A stretch of 64,000 nucleotides of DNA from Streptomyces catenulae. GTDB taxonomy: Bacteria > Actinomycetota > Actinomycetes > Streptomycetales > Streptomycetaceae. This document shows positions 27,086 to 36,545 of the stretch, piece after piece. The notes below the pieces were generated by a model. That model did no database searches, was not told the DNA's origin, and saw nothing but the letters and a program-made list of their open reading frames with translations. Position 1 is the first letter of the stretch. The number at the start of each line of letters is the position of its first letter. The translations under genes and the position numbers were made by a program. The stretch covers positions 37,274-101,273 of the forward strand of contig NZ_JODY01000021.1 of NCBI RefSeq assembly GCF_000718015.1. Direction: 5' to 3'.

Positions 27086-29224
27086 ATGGATGCCCTCACC
27101 ATAGGAATCGGCGTAGCAGTCGCCGTAGCCGTCCTCATCGTGCTGGTCGCGGTCTTCGCCGTGACCCGCCTCTACCGCAAGGTCCACCAGGGTCAGGCGC
27201 TGATCGTCTCCAAGTACCGCAAGGTGGAGGTGACGTTCACCGGCGCGGTGGTGCTGCCGGTGTTGCACAAGGCCGAGGTGATGGACATCTCGGTGAAGAC
27301 CATCGAGATCGGCCGCACCGGGCACGAGGGGCTGATCTGCAAGGACAACATCCGCGCCGACATCCGGATCGCCTTCTTCGTCCGCGTCAACAAGACGAAG
27401 GAGGACGTCGTCAAGGTCGCCCAGGCCATCGGCACCGAGCGCGCCAGCCACGACAGCACCCTCCAGGCGCTGTTCGCCGCGAAGTTCTCCGAGGCGCTCA
27501 AGACCGTCGGCAAGCAGCTGGACTTCCAGGACCTGTACACGATGCGGGACGAGTTCCGGGACCGGATCATCGCGGTCATCGGCACCGACCTCAACGGCTA
27601 CAGCCTGGAGGACGCGGCCATCGACTACCTGGAGCAGACGCCGCTGGCGCAACTGGACTCCGCCAACATCCTCGACGCGCAGGGCATCCGCAAGATCACC
27701 GAGCTGACGGCGATCGAGCACGTCCGCACCAACGAGTACCAGCGCAACGAGGAGAAGGAGATCACCCGGCAGAACGTCGACGCCCGCGAGGCGGTCCTCG
27801 AACTCCAGCGGCGGCAGGCCGACGCGGAGATCAAGCAGCAGCGGGAGATCGAGATCGTCCGGGCGCGGGAGGAGGCCGAGACGGCGCGGGTGCAGGCCGA
27901 GGAGCGGCTGCGGTCGCAGTCCGCGCACCTCAAGACCGAGGAGGCGCTCGGCATCCAGAACGAGAACCGCGAGCGGGAGATCGTGGTCGCGGTCAAGAAC
28001 CGTGAGCGGATCGTCGCCATCGAGAACGAGCGCATCGAGAAGGACCGCCTCCTGGAGGTGATCGCCCGGGAGCGGGAGACGCAGCTGACCCGCATCGCCG
28101 CCGACAAGGAGGTCGAGGCGGAGAAGCGGGAGATCGCCGACGTCATCCGCGAGCGCATCGCCGTCGAGAAGACCGTCGCCGCGCAGGAGGAGGAGATCAA
28201 GAAGCTGCGCACCGTCGAGGAGGCGGAGCGCGAGCGGCAGTCGCTGATCATCCGGGCCGAGGCCGAGGCGCAGGAGCGGTTGGTCAAGGACATCAAGGCG
28301 GCCGAGGCGGCGGAAGCGGCGGCCACCCACCGCGCCGCCGAGGAGATCACCCTCGCCGAGACCCGGCACAAGACCGCCGAGCTGGACGCCCAGGCCAAGA
28401 TCCGGCTCGCCGAGGGGGAGCAGGCCCAGGCGGCGGCCGCCGGCCTCGCCGAGGTGCAGGTCCGCGAGCGGAACGCCGAGGTCATCGAGCGGTCCGGGCG
28501 CGCCGAGGCCGAGGCCGCCGCGGCGCTGCTGCGGGCCGAGGCGGACGGCGCCCGCGCCAAGGCGCTCGCCGAGGCCGAGGGCACCACCGCGCAGGCGCAC
28601 GCCGACGCGGTCGCCATCGGCGAGAAGCTGAAGGCGGAGGCCGCGGGGCTCACCGAGAAGGCCGCGGCGATGGCGGCGCTGGACGCCGCGAGCCGGGAGC
28701 ACGAGGAGTACCGGCTGCGGCTCGCCGCCGAGAAGGAGATCCGGATGGCCGACCTCGATGTGCGGCGGCAGGTCGCCGAGGCGCAGGCGACGGTGCTCGC
28801 CACCGGTCTGGAGAACGCCCGCATCGACATCGTCGGCGGCGAGAGCGCCTTCTTCGACAAGGTCGTCGGCTCGATCGGCACCGCCAAGGGGCTCGACGCC
28901 CTCGTCGACCGGTCCGAGACGGTCCGCACCGTCGCGGCGCCCTGGCTCGACAAGGAGCACTCGACGTTCACCGGCGACCTCGGCGCGATGCTCGGCGGAC
29001 TCGGCGCCTCCGGGCTGCGGGACCTCACCCTCGCCGCGGCGCTCGGCCGGTTGATCGCGGGCGGCGGCCCGCAGGCAGCGCCGCTCCAGGGCCTGCTGGA
29101 CGCGGTCCGCGCCCAGGGTCTGGACGGTCTGCGCCTCGGTGACCTCGGCGCTCTCGCCGCCGCACCGGCCGCCGCCCCCGACGGCCCCGCCGCCGTCAAC
29201 GGCTCCGCGGCACCGGTCGCGTAG
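27086..29224 (+). CDS. Flotillin family protein (SPFH domain)
   Basis: 712 residues from ATG 27086. One N-terminal membrane anchor (residues 5-28), then the SPFH/PHB domain (KVHQGQALIVSKYRKVEVTF, LICKDNIRADIRIAFFVRVN, about 30-215), then a long Glu/Ala/Arg-rich coiled coil (about 230-590) with the flotillin-typical AEAEAQERLVK repeats, and a C-terminal Leu/Gly/Ala-rich segment. Flotillins oligomerise into membrane microdomain scaffolds. It is longer than YqiK/FloT by a C-terminal extension of roughly 100 residues. Two hairpins separate it from the giant ATPase gene. Confidence 0.93.
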   Translation: MDALTIGIGVAVAVAVLIVLVAVFAVTRLYRKVHQGQALIVSKYRKVEVTFTGAVVLPVLHKAEVMDISVKTIEIGRTGHEGLICKDNIRADIRIAFFVRVNKTKEDVVKVAQAIGTERASHDSTLQALFAAKFSEALKTVGKQLDFQDLYTMRDEFRDRIIAVIGTDLNGYSLEDAAIDYLEQTPLAQLDSANILDAQGIRKITELTAIEHVRTNEYQRNEEKEITRQNVDAREAVLELQRRQADAEIKQQREIEIVRAREEAETARVQAEERLRSQSAHLKTEEALGIQNENREREIVVAVKNRERIVAIENERIEKDRLLEVIARERETQLTRIAADKEVEAEKREIADVIRERIAVEKTVAAQEEEIKKLRTVEEAERERQSLIIRAEAEAQERLVKDIKAAEAAEAAATHRAAEEITLAETRHKTAELDAQAKIRLAEGEQAQAAAAGLAEVQVRERNAEVIERSGRAEAEAAAALLRAEADGARAKALAEAEGTTAQAHADAVAIGEKLKAEAAGLTEKAAAMAALDAASREHEEYRLRLAAEKEIRMADLDVRRQVAEAQATVLATGLENARIDIVGGESAFFDKVVGSIGTAKGLDALVDRSETVRTVAAPWLDKEHSTFTGDLGAMLGGLGASGLRDLTLAAALGRLIAGGGPQAAPLQGLLDAVRAQGLDGLRLGDLGALAAAPAAAPDGPAAVNGSAAPVA

Positions 29225-29238
29225 CCCGTACGCCGCAG

Positions 29239-29269
29239 GGACGGGGCGCGCCGCCGGGCCGCCCCGTCC
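29239..29269 (+). terminator. Hairpin 1 in the flotillin-ATPase gap
   Basis: GGACGGGGCG pairs with CGCCCCGTCC (10 bp, 11-nt loop), starting 15 nt after the flotillin stop. Position and strength suit a partial terminator that lowers expression of the ATPase gene. Confidence 0.65.
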
Positions 29270-29290
29270 GCCCCGTACGACGTCAGCCGC

Positions 29291-29320
29291 CCGGTGGCCC
29301 GGCAGGTGCCGGGCCACCGG
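29291..29320 (+). terminator. Hairpin 2 in the flotillin-ATPase gap
   Basis: CCGGTGGCCCGGCA pairs with TGCCGGGCCACCGG, up to 14 bp with a tiny loop. It ends 10 nt before the GGAGAG ribosome site of the ATPase gene. It could be a terminator, an RNase processing site or a translational brake. Confidence 0.65.
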
Positions 29321-29343
29321 GAGAGAACCGGGAGAGCCAGAAC

Positions 29344-32300
29344 GTGAACACCGACAGCGCGCAGCAGACCACGGACGCCGCGGACCGTACGCCGGACGCC
29401 TCGCCCGGCGACGGCACGTACGAGGTGCTGCGCGACCGGCTGCGGGCCGCCGCGGGGGAGCTGGCCGAGCGGGCCCGCGCCCTCAACGCCCGCCGCACCG
29501 AGGAGTTCGGCGGCGCGGGCCTGGAACTGGCGGCCACCGGGCGGCTGGAGAGCGCCGCGCCCTGTCTGCCCGGCGATGTCGTCGAGGTCGGCGGCCATCT
29601 GCTCTTCGGCCACCACCCGTCGGCCACCGTCACCGAGCCCGGACCCGACGACGTCTTCGCGCTGTACCGCCGCGACGGCGACACCCTCGCCCCGGCCGCC
29701 CCCGGCGCGCTGCCCGGCCTCCTGGCGGACCCGCGCTTCCGCCGCGACCTCTCCGAGCTGCACCGTTACTACCGTCAGGCCCGGCTCCGGGAACTGCGCC
29801 GCACCGAGGCGCTGTTGCTCGCCGTCTTCCGCACCGGGGAGCGCCCCGGCGACCTACGGGTGCTGCGCTGGCGCCTGGCCGCCGACGGCACCCCCGCCTA
29901 CCTCGACGACCAGGGCGAACGCGACCTCACCGACCCGCCCGCCCACGACGTCACCTTCACCGCCGCCACCCGCGAGGACCATGTCGCCGGACGCCATCCG
30001 CACATCGACGTCCGGGGCGCCGTCTACGTCTCCCTCTCCGGCGGCCAACTCACCCTCAAGGCGGAGAACGACACCACCACCCCGGACGGCATCCACAGCG
30101 AACCCGTCGACGAACCGCTCCAGTCGCTCGCCGACGCCGAGGTCGAACACGCCCGCACCGGCCCGCTGATCCTGCTGCGCATCCGCCCGTACAACGAGGA
30201 GACCGTCCGCTGCCTCGTCTTCCACACCCGCACCCGCACCGTCACCCGCATCGACGCCGCGGGCCGGGCCTGCCGCGCCCTTCCCGACGGACAGGGCCTC
30301 GTCTTCCCCGGCGGCTACCACCTCGCCACCGGCGGCACCAAACTCTTCGGCACCGCCGCCGACGGGCTGGAGTTCGCCCGCGCGGTGCGCTCGCCCAACG
30401 GTGAGGACGTCCTCTACGTCTTCCGCCGCCCCGCCGACGGCCACACCCTGCTGCTGCCGTACAACGTCATCCGCGAGGAGGCCGCCGCCCCGCTCACCGG
30501 GCGCGGCCACGCCCTCTTCGACGACGGCACCCTCGCCGTGCTGCGGGACGCGGGCGCCGAGGCGGCCCGTGTCCACCCGCTGCAGATCTGGCACACCCCC
30601 TTCACCTCCGACGCGTACGCCGCCGCCCGCCCGCAGGGCGACGGACCGCTCGCCCGCATCGGCAACGCCGAACTGGTCTCCGGCATCGCCGATCTGCTCG
30701 GCGTGGCCCGGATGGCCACCGGCACCGAGCCGTCCGCCGCCGTCTTCGACGCCCTCGCGACGGCCGCCACCCGCGCCGCCGACACCCACCACTGGCTCAC
30801 CGACCCCGACCTCGGCGCCCCCGCCGAACCCCTCGCCGCCGTCGGCGCGGCAGCCGCCCGGGTCGTCGAGGAGTTCGCCCGGGTCACCGCACTCCGCGAC
30901 GGCGCCGCCGGGCAACTGGAGCGCGCCACCACCGAGACCACCGCGCTGGTCCGCCGGGTCCGCGGCGAGCAGCCCGACGAGGCCGCCGCCTGGGTCGGCC
31001 ATCTCACCGCGCTGCGCCGCGCCCAGGGCCGGCTGGAATCCCTGCGCGAGGTCCGTTACGTCGACCGCACCGCGCTGGACGCGCTCTCCGCCACGCTCGC
31101 CGACGACCTCGCCGCCACCGCCCGCCGCGCCGTCGCCTTCCTCGCCGCCGACGACGCCTTCGCCACCACCCACCGCACCGTCGCCGCGCTCACCGACGAG
31201 GCGTCCGCGCTCGCCACCGTCGCCGACGCCGCCGCCCTCACCGCCCGGATCGACGAGGTCGCCGACGGTCTGCGCACCGTCACCGAGATCGTCGCCACCC
31301 TCGACCTCGACGACACCACCGTCCGCACCGCTGTCCTCGGCCGCATCGGCGACGCCCTCGGCGCCGTCAACCGCGCCCGCGCCACCCTCGACGCCCGCCG
31401 CCGCACCCTCGCCGAGGCCGAGGGCAAGGAGGAGTTCGCCGCCCGGCTCGCCCTCCTCGGCCAGTCCGTCGCCGGTGCGCTCGCCGACGCCGCCACCCCC
31501 GAGGAGTGCGACACCCAACTCGCCGCGCTGCTCCTCCAGGTCGAGGACCTCGAAGCCCGCTTCGGCGGACCCGACGGCGGCGCCGACGACGTGCAGGACG
31601 CCCGCCTCGCCCGGATCGCGGAACGGCGCGACGAGATCCACGAGGCGTTCGCCGCCCGCAAGCAGGCCCAGCTCGACGCCCGCGCCCGCCACACCGACCG
31701 GCTCGCCGAATCCGCCGACCGGGTCCTCGCCACCGTCACCCGCCGCGCCCGCGCCCTGGCCGCCGCCGACGACATCCACGCCTACTTCGCCACCGACCCG
31801 CTCGTCGCCAAGGTCCGCGCCACCGCCGCCGAACTGCGCACCCTCGCCGACCCGGTACGCGCCGGTGAGCTGGAGGGCCGCCTCACCGCCGCCCGCCAGG
31901 AGGCCGTCCGCGCGCTCCGCGACCGCGCCGACCTCTACGACCCCGAGGGCACCCTGCGGCTGGGCCGCCACCGCTTCGCCGTCAACACCCAGCCGCTCGA
32001 CCTCACCCTCGTCCCGCACGGCGACGGCCTCGCCTTCGCCGTCACCGGCACCGACTACCGCGCCCCGGCCGACGACGCCCGCCTCACCGCCGACCGCGCC
32101 TTCCGGGAATTCCGCGACCAGCCCCTCGCCTCCGAGTCCCCGGCCGTCTACCGCGCCGAACACCTCGCCGCCCTCCTCCTCGACCACGCCGAGACCGGTC
32201 ACGACGGCCTGACCCTGGACGCACTCCACGCGGCGCGCGCCGACGGCACCCTCCCCGACCTGGTCCGCGCCGCCGCCCAGGCCCGGTACGACGAGGGGTA

Positions 32301-34218
32301 CGACCGCGGCGTCCACGACCTGGACGCCACCGCCGTCCTCGACGCCCTGCTGCGGCTGCGCGCCGACGCCGGACTGCTCCGCTTCACCCCGCGGGTCCGC
32401 GCCGCCGCCCAGCTCTTCTGGCACCACGGCACCGACCCCGCCGCCCGCACCGCCTGGGCCACCCGCGCCCACTCCCTGGCCCGGGCCCGCGCCCGCTTCG
32501 GCCGCACCACCGGCCCCGCCGACCTCGCCGCGGAACTGACCGGCGCCGCCACCGCCTTCCTCACCGCCTCCGGGCTGAGCGGCCCCGCCGACGGAGCCAC
32601 GGCCGGGGAGACCGGCACGTACCTCTTCGAGGAGCTGGCCGACGGCAGCCCCCGCTTCGCCACCGGCGCCGCCGCCCGCGACCTCCTCACCGGCTTCCAC
32701 CAGGCCCTCGGCGGCCCCGGCTCCGCCGCCGTCAAGGAGTACGCCGACGACCTCACCGCCCTCGGCGACGACCTCGCCGCCCGCCACCAACTCGTCACCG
32801 CCTGGCTCGGCGGCTACGCCGACGACCGCGGCGCCCCGCCCGCCGACCTCCCCGAGGCCGCCGCCATCGAACTCTGCGGCCCCGACCTGCCCCGCCGCCC
32901 CGTCGACGCCCCGGTCACCTGCACCGTCGACGGCCTCCTCGGCAGCCATCCGACGCTCACCGACGGCACCCTCCCGCTGCGCCTGGACGAACTCCTCGAC
33001 CGCACCCGCGCCTTCCGCACCCACCGCGTCCCCGCGCACCGCGCCTACACCCGCCACCGCACCGCGCTCCTCGACGCCGAACGCCGCCGCCTGCGCCTGG
33101 ACGCCTACCGCCCCCAGGTCATGCCCGCCTTCGTCCGCAACCGCCTGATCGACGAGGTCTATCTGCCGCTCATCGGCGACAACCTCGCCACCCAGCTCGG
33201 CACCGCGGGCGCAGACCGCCGCACCGACAGCCAGGGCCTGCTGCTCCTGCTCTCGCCGCCCGGCTACGGCAAGACGACCCTGCTGGAGTACGTCGCCGCC
33301 CGCCTCGGACTCGTCCTCGTCAAGGTCGACGGCCCCGCCCTCGGGCAGGGCACCACCTCCCTCGACCCGGCCGCCGCGCCCGACGCCGCCGCCCGCCGCG
33401 AGGTCGAGAAGATCTCCTTCGCCCTGGAGATGGGCAGCAACGTCCTCCTCCACCTCGACGACATCCAGCACACCTCGCCCGAACTCCTCCAGAAGTTCAT
33501 CCCGCTCTGCGATGCCCAGCGCCGCATGGAGGGCGTCTGGAACGGCGAGGCCCGCAGCTACGACCTGCGCGGCAAGCGGTTCGCGGTCTGCATGGCGGGC
33601 AACCCGTACACCGAGTCCGGCCGCCGCTTCCGGCTGCCCGACATGCTCGCCAACCGCGCCGACGTACGGAACCTCGGCGACGTCCTCGCCGGGAAGGAGG
33701 AGCTGTTCGCCCTCTCCCACATCGAGAACGCGCTGACCGCCAACCCGCACCTGGCGCCGCTCGCCACCCGCGACCGCGCCGACACCGACCTGCTCGTCCG
33801 CCTCGCCCGCCGCGACCCCACCGCCCACGCCGACCGGCTCGGCCACCCCTACGCCCCCGCCGAGCTGGAGCAGATCCTCGCCGTGCTGCGCACCCTGCTG
33901 CGCGTCCAGGAGACCGTCCTCGCCGTCAACCGCGCCTACATCGACTCCGCCGCACAGGCCGACGCCACCCGCACCGAGCCGCCGTTCCTGCTCCAGGGCT
34001 CGTACCGCAACACCAACAAGATCGCCGCGCGGCTGGTGCCCGTGATGAACGACACGGAGACCGAGGCGCTGCTCGACGACCACTACCGCGCCGAGGCCCA
34101 GACGCTCACCGGCGGCGCCGAGGCCAACCTCCTCAAGCTCGCCGAGCTCCGCGGCCGCCTCACCCCTGACCAGGCCCGTCGCTGGGCCGAGATCAAGCGG
34201 ACCTGGCGCACCGGCTGA
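29344..34218 (+). CDS. Giant AAA+ ATPase of the flotillin operon (DNA repair ATPase-like family)
   Basis: 1624 residues from GTG 29344, with GGAGAG 7 nt upstream. About 450 N-terminal residues are beta-rich with repeated YxxFR and TLLLPYNVIREE-like motifs. A long Ala/Arg-rich helical region follows (about 500-830), then a mixed region. The AAA+ module is near the C-terminus: Walker A PPGYGKTT (1305-1312), Walker B LLHLDDIQ (D1372, D1373), sensor 1 MAGNPY (N1420) and GSYRNTNKIAARL. Proteins of this type are usually labelled DNA repair ATPase, with thin evidence. No membrane segment is seen, so it probably docks on the flotillin scaffold. Confidence 0.82.
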   Translation: MNTDSAQQTTDAADRTPDASPGDGTYEVLRDRLRAAAGELAERARALNARRTEEFGGAGLELAATGRLESAAPCLPGDVVEVGGHLLFGHHPSATVTEPGPDDVFALYRRDGDTLAPAAPGALPGLLADPRFRRDLSELHRYYRQARLRELRRTEALLLAVFRTGERPGDLRVLRWRLAADGTPAYLDDQGERDLTDPPAHDVTFTAATREDHVAGRHPHIDVRGAVYVSLSGGQLTLKAENDTTTPDGIHSEPVDEPLQSLADAEVEHARTGPLILLRIRPYNEETVRCLVFHTRTRTVTRIDAAGRACRALPDGQGLVFPGGYHLATGGTKLFGTAADGLEFARAVRSPNGEDVLYVFRRPADGHTLLLPYNVIREEAAAPLTGRGHALFDDGTLAVLRDAGAEAARVHPLQIWHTPFTSDAYAAARPQGDGPLARIGNAELVSGIADLLGVARMATGTEPSAAVFDALATAATRAADTHHWLTDPDLGAPAEPLAAVGAAAARVVEEFARVTALRDGAAGQLERATTETTALVRRVRGEQPDEAAAWVGHLTALRRAQGRLESLREVRYVDRTALDALSATLADDLAATARRAVAFLAADDAFATTHRTVAALTDEASALATVADAAALTARIDEVADGLRTVTEIVATLDLDDTTVRTAVLGRIGDALGAVNRARATLDARRRTLAEAEGKEEFAARLALLGQSVAGALADAATPEECDTQLAALLLQVEDLEARFGGPDGGADDVQDARLARIAERRDEIHEAFAARKQAQLDARARHTDRLAESADRVLATVTRRARALAAADDIHAYFATDPLVAKVRATAAELRTLADPVRAGELEGRLTAARQEAVRALRDRADLYDPEGTLRLGRHRFAVNTQPLDLTLVPHGDGLAFAVTGTDYRAPADDARLTADRAFREFRDQPLASESPAVYRAEHLAALLLDHAETGHDGLTLDALHAARADGTLPDLVRAAAQARYDEGYDRGVHDLDATAVLDALLRLRADAGLLRFTPRVRAAAQLFWHHGTDPAARTAWATRAHSLARARARFGRTTGPADLAAELTGAATAFLTASGLSGPADGATAGETGTYLFEELADGSPRFATGAAARDLLTGFHQALGGPGSAAVKEYADDLTALGDDLAARHQLVTAWLGGYADDRGAPPADLPEAAAIELCGPDLPRRPVDAPVTCTVDGLLGSHPTLTDGTLPLRLDELLDRTRAFRTHRVPAHRAYTRHRTALLDAERRRLRLDAYRPQVMPAFVRNRLIDEVYLPLIGDNLATQLGTAGADRRTDSQGLLLLLSPPGYGKTTLLEYVAARLGLVLVKVDGPALGQGTTSLDPAAAPDAAARREVEKISFALEMGSNVLLHLDDIQHTSPELLQKFIPLCDAQRRMEGVWNGEARSYDLRGKRFAVCMAGNPYTESGRRFRLPDMLANRADVRNLGDVLAGKEELFALSHIENALTANPHLAPLATRDRADTDLLVRLARRDPTAHADRLGHPYAPAELEQILAVLRTLLRVQETVLAVNRAYIDSAAQADATRTEPPFLLQGSYRNTNKIAARLVPVMNDTETEALLDDHYRAEAQTLTGGAEANLLKLAELRGRLTPDQARRWAEIKRTWRTG

Positions 34219-34357
34219 CCCCGGACGGGCACCGTGAGGGAGGTGTGCGCGTCCCGTGAAGGGTGCGGGAAGGGCGCCGTGCCGCCCGCCACCTGCCGTT
34301 CCTACGAGCCGGGTGGCGGGTGGGCCGCGCCGAGGATGAAGGCTTAGCATCCTCTGC

Positions 34358-36409
34358 GTGTCCAAACTGACCGACGTGCCCAAACGCATCCTGATCGGGC
34401 GCGCACTCCGCAGCGACAAGCTCGGCGAGACCCTTCTCCCCAAGCGCATCGCCCTCCCCGTCTTCGCCTCCGACCCGCTCTCGTCCGTGGCCTACGCCCC
34501 GGGCGAGGTGCTGCTGGTGCTGTCCGTGGCAGGCGTCTCCGCCTACCACTTCAGCCCGTGGATCGCGCTCGCCGTCGTGGTGCTGATGTTCACCGTCGTC
34601 GCGTCGTACCGGCAGAACGTGCACGCCTACCCGAGCGGCGGTGGCGACTACGAGGTCGCCACCACCAACCTCGGCCCCAAGGCGGGCCTGACCGTCGCCA
34701 GCGCCCTGCTGGTCGACTACGTCCTGACCGTCGCCGTCTCCATCGCCTCCGGCGTCGAGAACCTCGGCTCGGCGATCCCCTTCGTCGTGGAACACAAGAC
34801 GTTCTGCGCGATCGGCATCATCGTCCTGCTGACCTTGATGAACCTGCGCGGCGTCAAGGAGTCCGGCAAGCTCTTCGCCATCCCGACGTACGTCTTCGTC
34901 GCCGGTGTCTTCCTCATGATCCTCTGGGGCGCCTTCCGCGGGCTGATCCTCGGCCACGACATGAAGGCACCCACCGCCGGTTACACCATCCACGCCGAAC
35001 AGGGCGGACTGGCCGGCTTCGCGCTGATCTTCCTGCTGCTGCGCGCCTTCTCCTCCGGCTGCGCCGCGCTCACCGGCGTCGAGGCGATCTCCAACGGCGT
35101 CCCGGCGTTCCGCAAGCCCAAGTCGAAGAACGCCGCCGCCACCCTCGCCCTCATGGGCGGTCTGGCCGTCACGATGTTCTGCGGCATCATCGCGCTGGCG
35201 ATGACCACCGGCGTGAAGATGGCGGAGAAGCCCGCCACCGACCTGCTCGACCACGGCCATCCGGTCGGTTCCGGATACACCCAGAACCCGGTCATCTCGC
35301 AGGTCGCCGAGGCGGTCTTCGGCAAGGGATCGTTCCTCTTCGTGATCCTCGCGGCGGCGACCGCACTGGTCCTCTTCCTGGCCGCGAACACCGCCTACAA
35401 CGGCTTCCCGCTGCTCGGCTCGATCCTCGCCCAGGACCGCTACCTCCCCCGCCAGCTGCACACCCGCGGCGACCGCCTCGCGTTCTCCAACGGCATCGTG
35501 CTGCTCGCCGGAGCCGCCGCCGTCCTCGTCTACATTTACGGCGCGGACTCCACCCGGCTGATCCAGCTCTACATCGTCGGTGTCTTCGTCTCCTTCACGC
35601 TCAGCCAGATCGGCATGGTCCGGCACTGGAACCGCCATCTGCGCACCGAGAAGTCCCCGGCGGCCCGCAACCGGATGCACCGCTCCCGGGCGATCAACGC
35701 CTTCGGCGCCACCCTCACCGGTCTGGTCCTCGTCGTCGTACTGCTGACGAAGTTCACCCACGGCGCGTGGGTGGCCCTCCTCGGCATGGTCATCTTCTTC
35801 GTCACGATGACCGCGATCCGCCGCCACTACGACCGGGTCTCCGAGGAGATCGCCGCCGAGGACACCCCCGACGACGACATCGTCCGCCCCTCCCGGGTGC
35901 ACTCCCTCGTCCTCGTCTCCAAGGTCCACAAGCCGACCCTGCGGGCCCTGAACTACGCCAAGCTGATGCGCTCGGACACCCTGGAGGCGGTCAGCGTCGA
36001 CGTCGACCAGGCCGACACGAAGGCGCTGCGCGCCGAGTGGGAACGCCGCGGCATCGAGGTCCCCCTCAAGGTCCTCGCCTCGCCCTACCGCGAGATCACC
36101 CGCCCCGTCGTCGACCACGTCAAGTCGCTGCGCCGCGAATCGCCGCGCGACGTCGTCTCGGTCTACATCCCGGAGTACGTCGTCGGCCACTGGTACGAGC
36201 ACCTGCTCCACAACCAGTCCGCGCTGCGCCTCAAGGGGCGGCTGCTGTTCACCCCCGGCGTCATGGTCACCTCCGTCCCCTGGCAGCTGGACTCCTCCGA
36301 GGCGGCCAAGAAGCGGGCCCGCCGCCGCGCCGAGTGGAACGCGCCGGGCGCCGTCCGCCGCGGTCCGGTCAGCCAGCCGAAGAAGGACAAGGCCGCACCC
36401 CGCAAGTGA
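34358..36409 (+). CDS. KimA-like APC-superfamily K+/amino-acid transporter
   Basis: 683 residues from GTG 34358. About twelve membrane helices (residues 40-480) with the KimA/APC signature FASDPLSSVAYAPGEVLL and SGGGDYEVATTNLG, followed by a cytoplasmic domain of about 200 residues (HSLVLVSKVHKPTLRALNYA, VLASPYREITRP). This C-terminal part is the c-di-AMP-binding region in KimA, a K+/H+ symporter. TAGCAT ends 7 nt before the start codon, so the mRNA may be leaderless. AGGATG-N9-CATCCT overlaps this promoter (34333-34353). Amino-acid transport cannot be excluded. Confidence 0.87.
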   Translation: MSKLTDVPKRILIGRALRSDKLGETLLPKRIALPVFASDPLSSVAYAPGEVLLVLSVAGVSAYHFSPWIALAVVVLMFTVVASYRQNVHAYPSGGGDYEVATTNLGPKAGLTVASALLVDYVLTVAVSIASGVENLGSAIPFVVEHKTFCAIGIIVLLTLMNLRGVKESGKLFAIPTYVFVAGVFLMILWGAFRGLILGHDMKAPTAGYTIHAEQGGLAGFALIFLLLRAFSSGCAALTGVEAISNGVPAFRKPKSKNAAATLALMGGLAVTMFCGIIALAMTTGVKMAEKPATDLLDHGHPVGSGYTQNPVISQVAEAVFGKGSFLFVILAAATALVLFLAANTAYNGFPLLGSILAQDRYLPRQLHTRGDRLAFSNGIVLLAGAAAVLVYIYGADSTRLIQLYIVGVFVSFTLSQIGMVRHWNRHLRTEKSPAARNRMHRSRAINAFGATLTGLVLVVVLLTKFTHGAWVALLGMVIFFVTMTAIRRHYDRVSEEIAAEDTPDDDIVRPSRVHSLVLVSKVHKPTLRALNYAKLMRSDTLEAVSVDVDQADTKALRAEWERRGIEVPLKVLASPYREITRPVVDHVKSLRRESPRDVVSVYIPEYVVGHWYEHLLHNQSALRLKGRLLFTPGVMVTSVPWQLDSSEAAKKRARRRAEWNAPGAVRRGPVSQPKKDKAAPRK

Positions 36410-36416
36410 CGGGGAC

Positions 36417-36447
36417 CGTGCCGGGCGCGCGAGCTGCGCCCGGCACG
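36417..36447 (+). terminator. Terminator after the KimA-like gene
   Basis: CGTGCCGGGCGC and GCGCCCGGCACG form a perfect 12-bp stem with a 7-nt loop, beginning 7 nt after the stop codon. Confidence 0.9.
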
Positions 36448-36545
36448 GGGCACGGGGCCGCGGCACGTAGACTCGAAGGCTGTCGTCCGCCGTACCCGGC
36501 CGCGGCCCCGCCGCGCCGGTCCCACCCTTTGGAGCTTCGCCCGCC

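Noticed and set aside
34220..34357. c-di-AMP riboswitch before the KimA-like gene
   Set aside because: The gap is only about 140 bp, has none of the conserved ydaO-type elements I know, and the promoter leaves almost no leader.
29854..34449. A 1531-codon open frame on the minus strand, antisense to the giant ATPase gene
   Set aside because: It has Gly/Val/Glu-rich low-complexity translation, no domain, and mirrors the codon bias of the plus-strand gene. Long antisense frames are normal in such GC-rich DNA.
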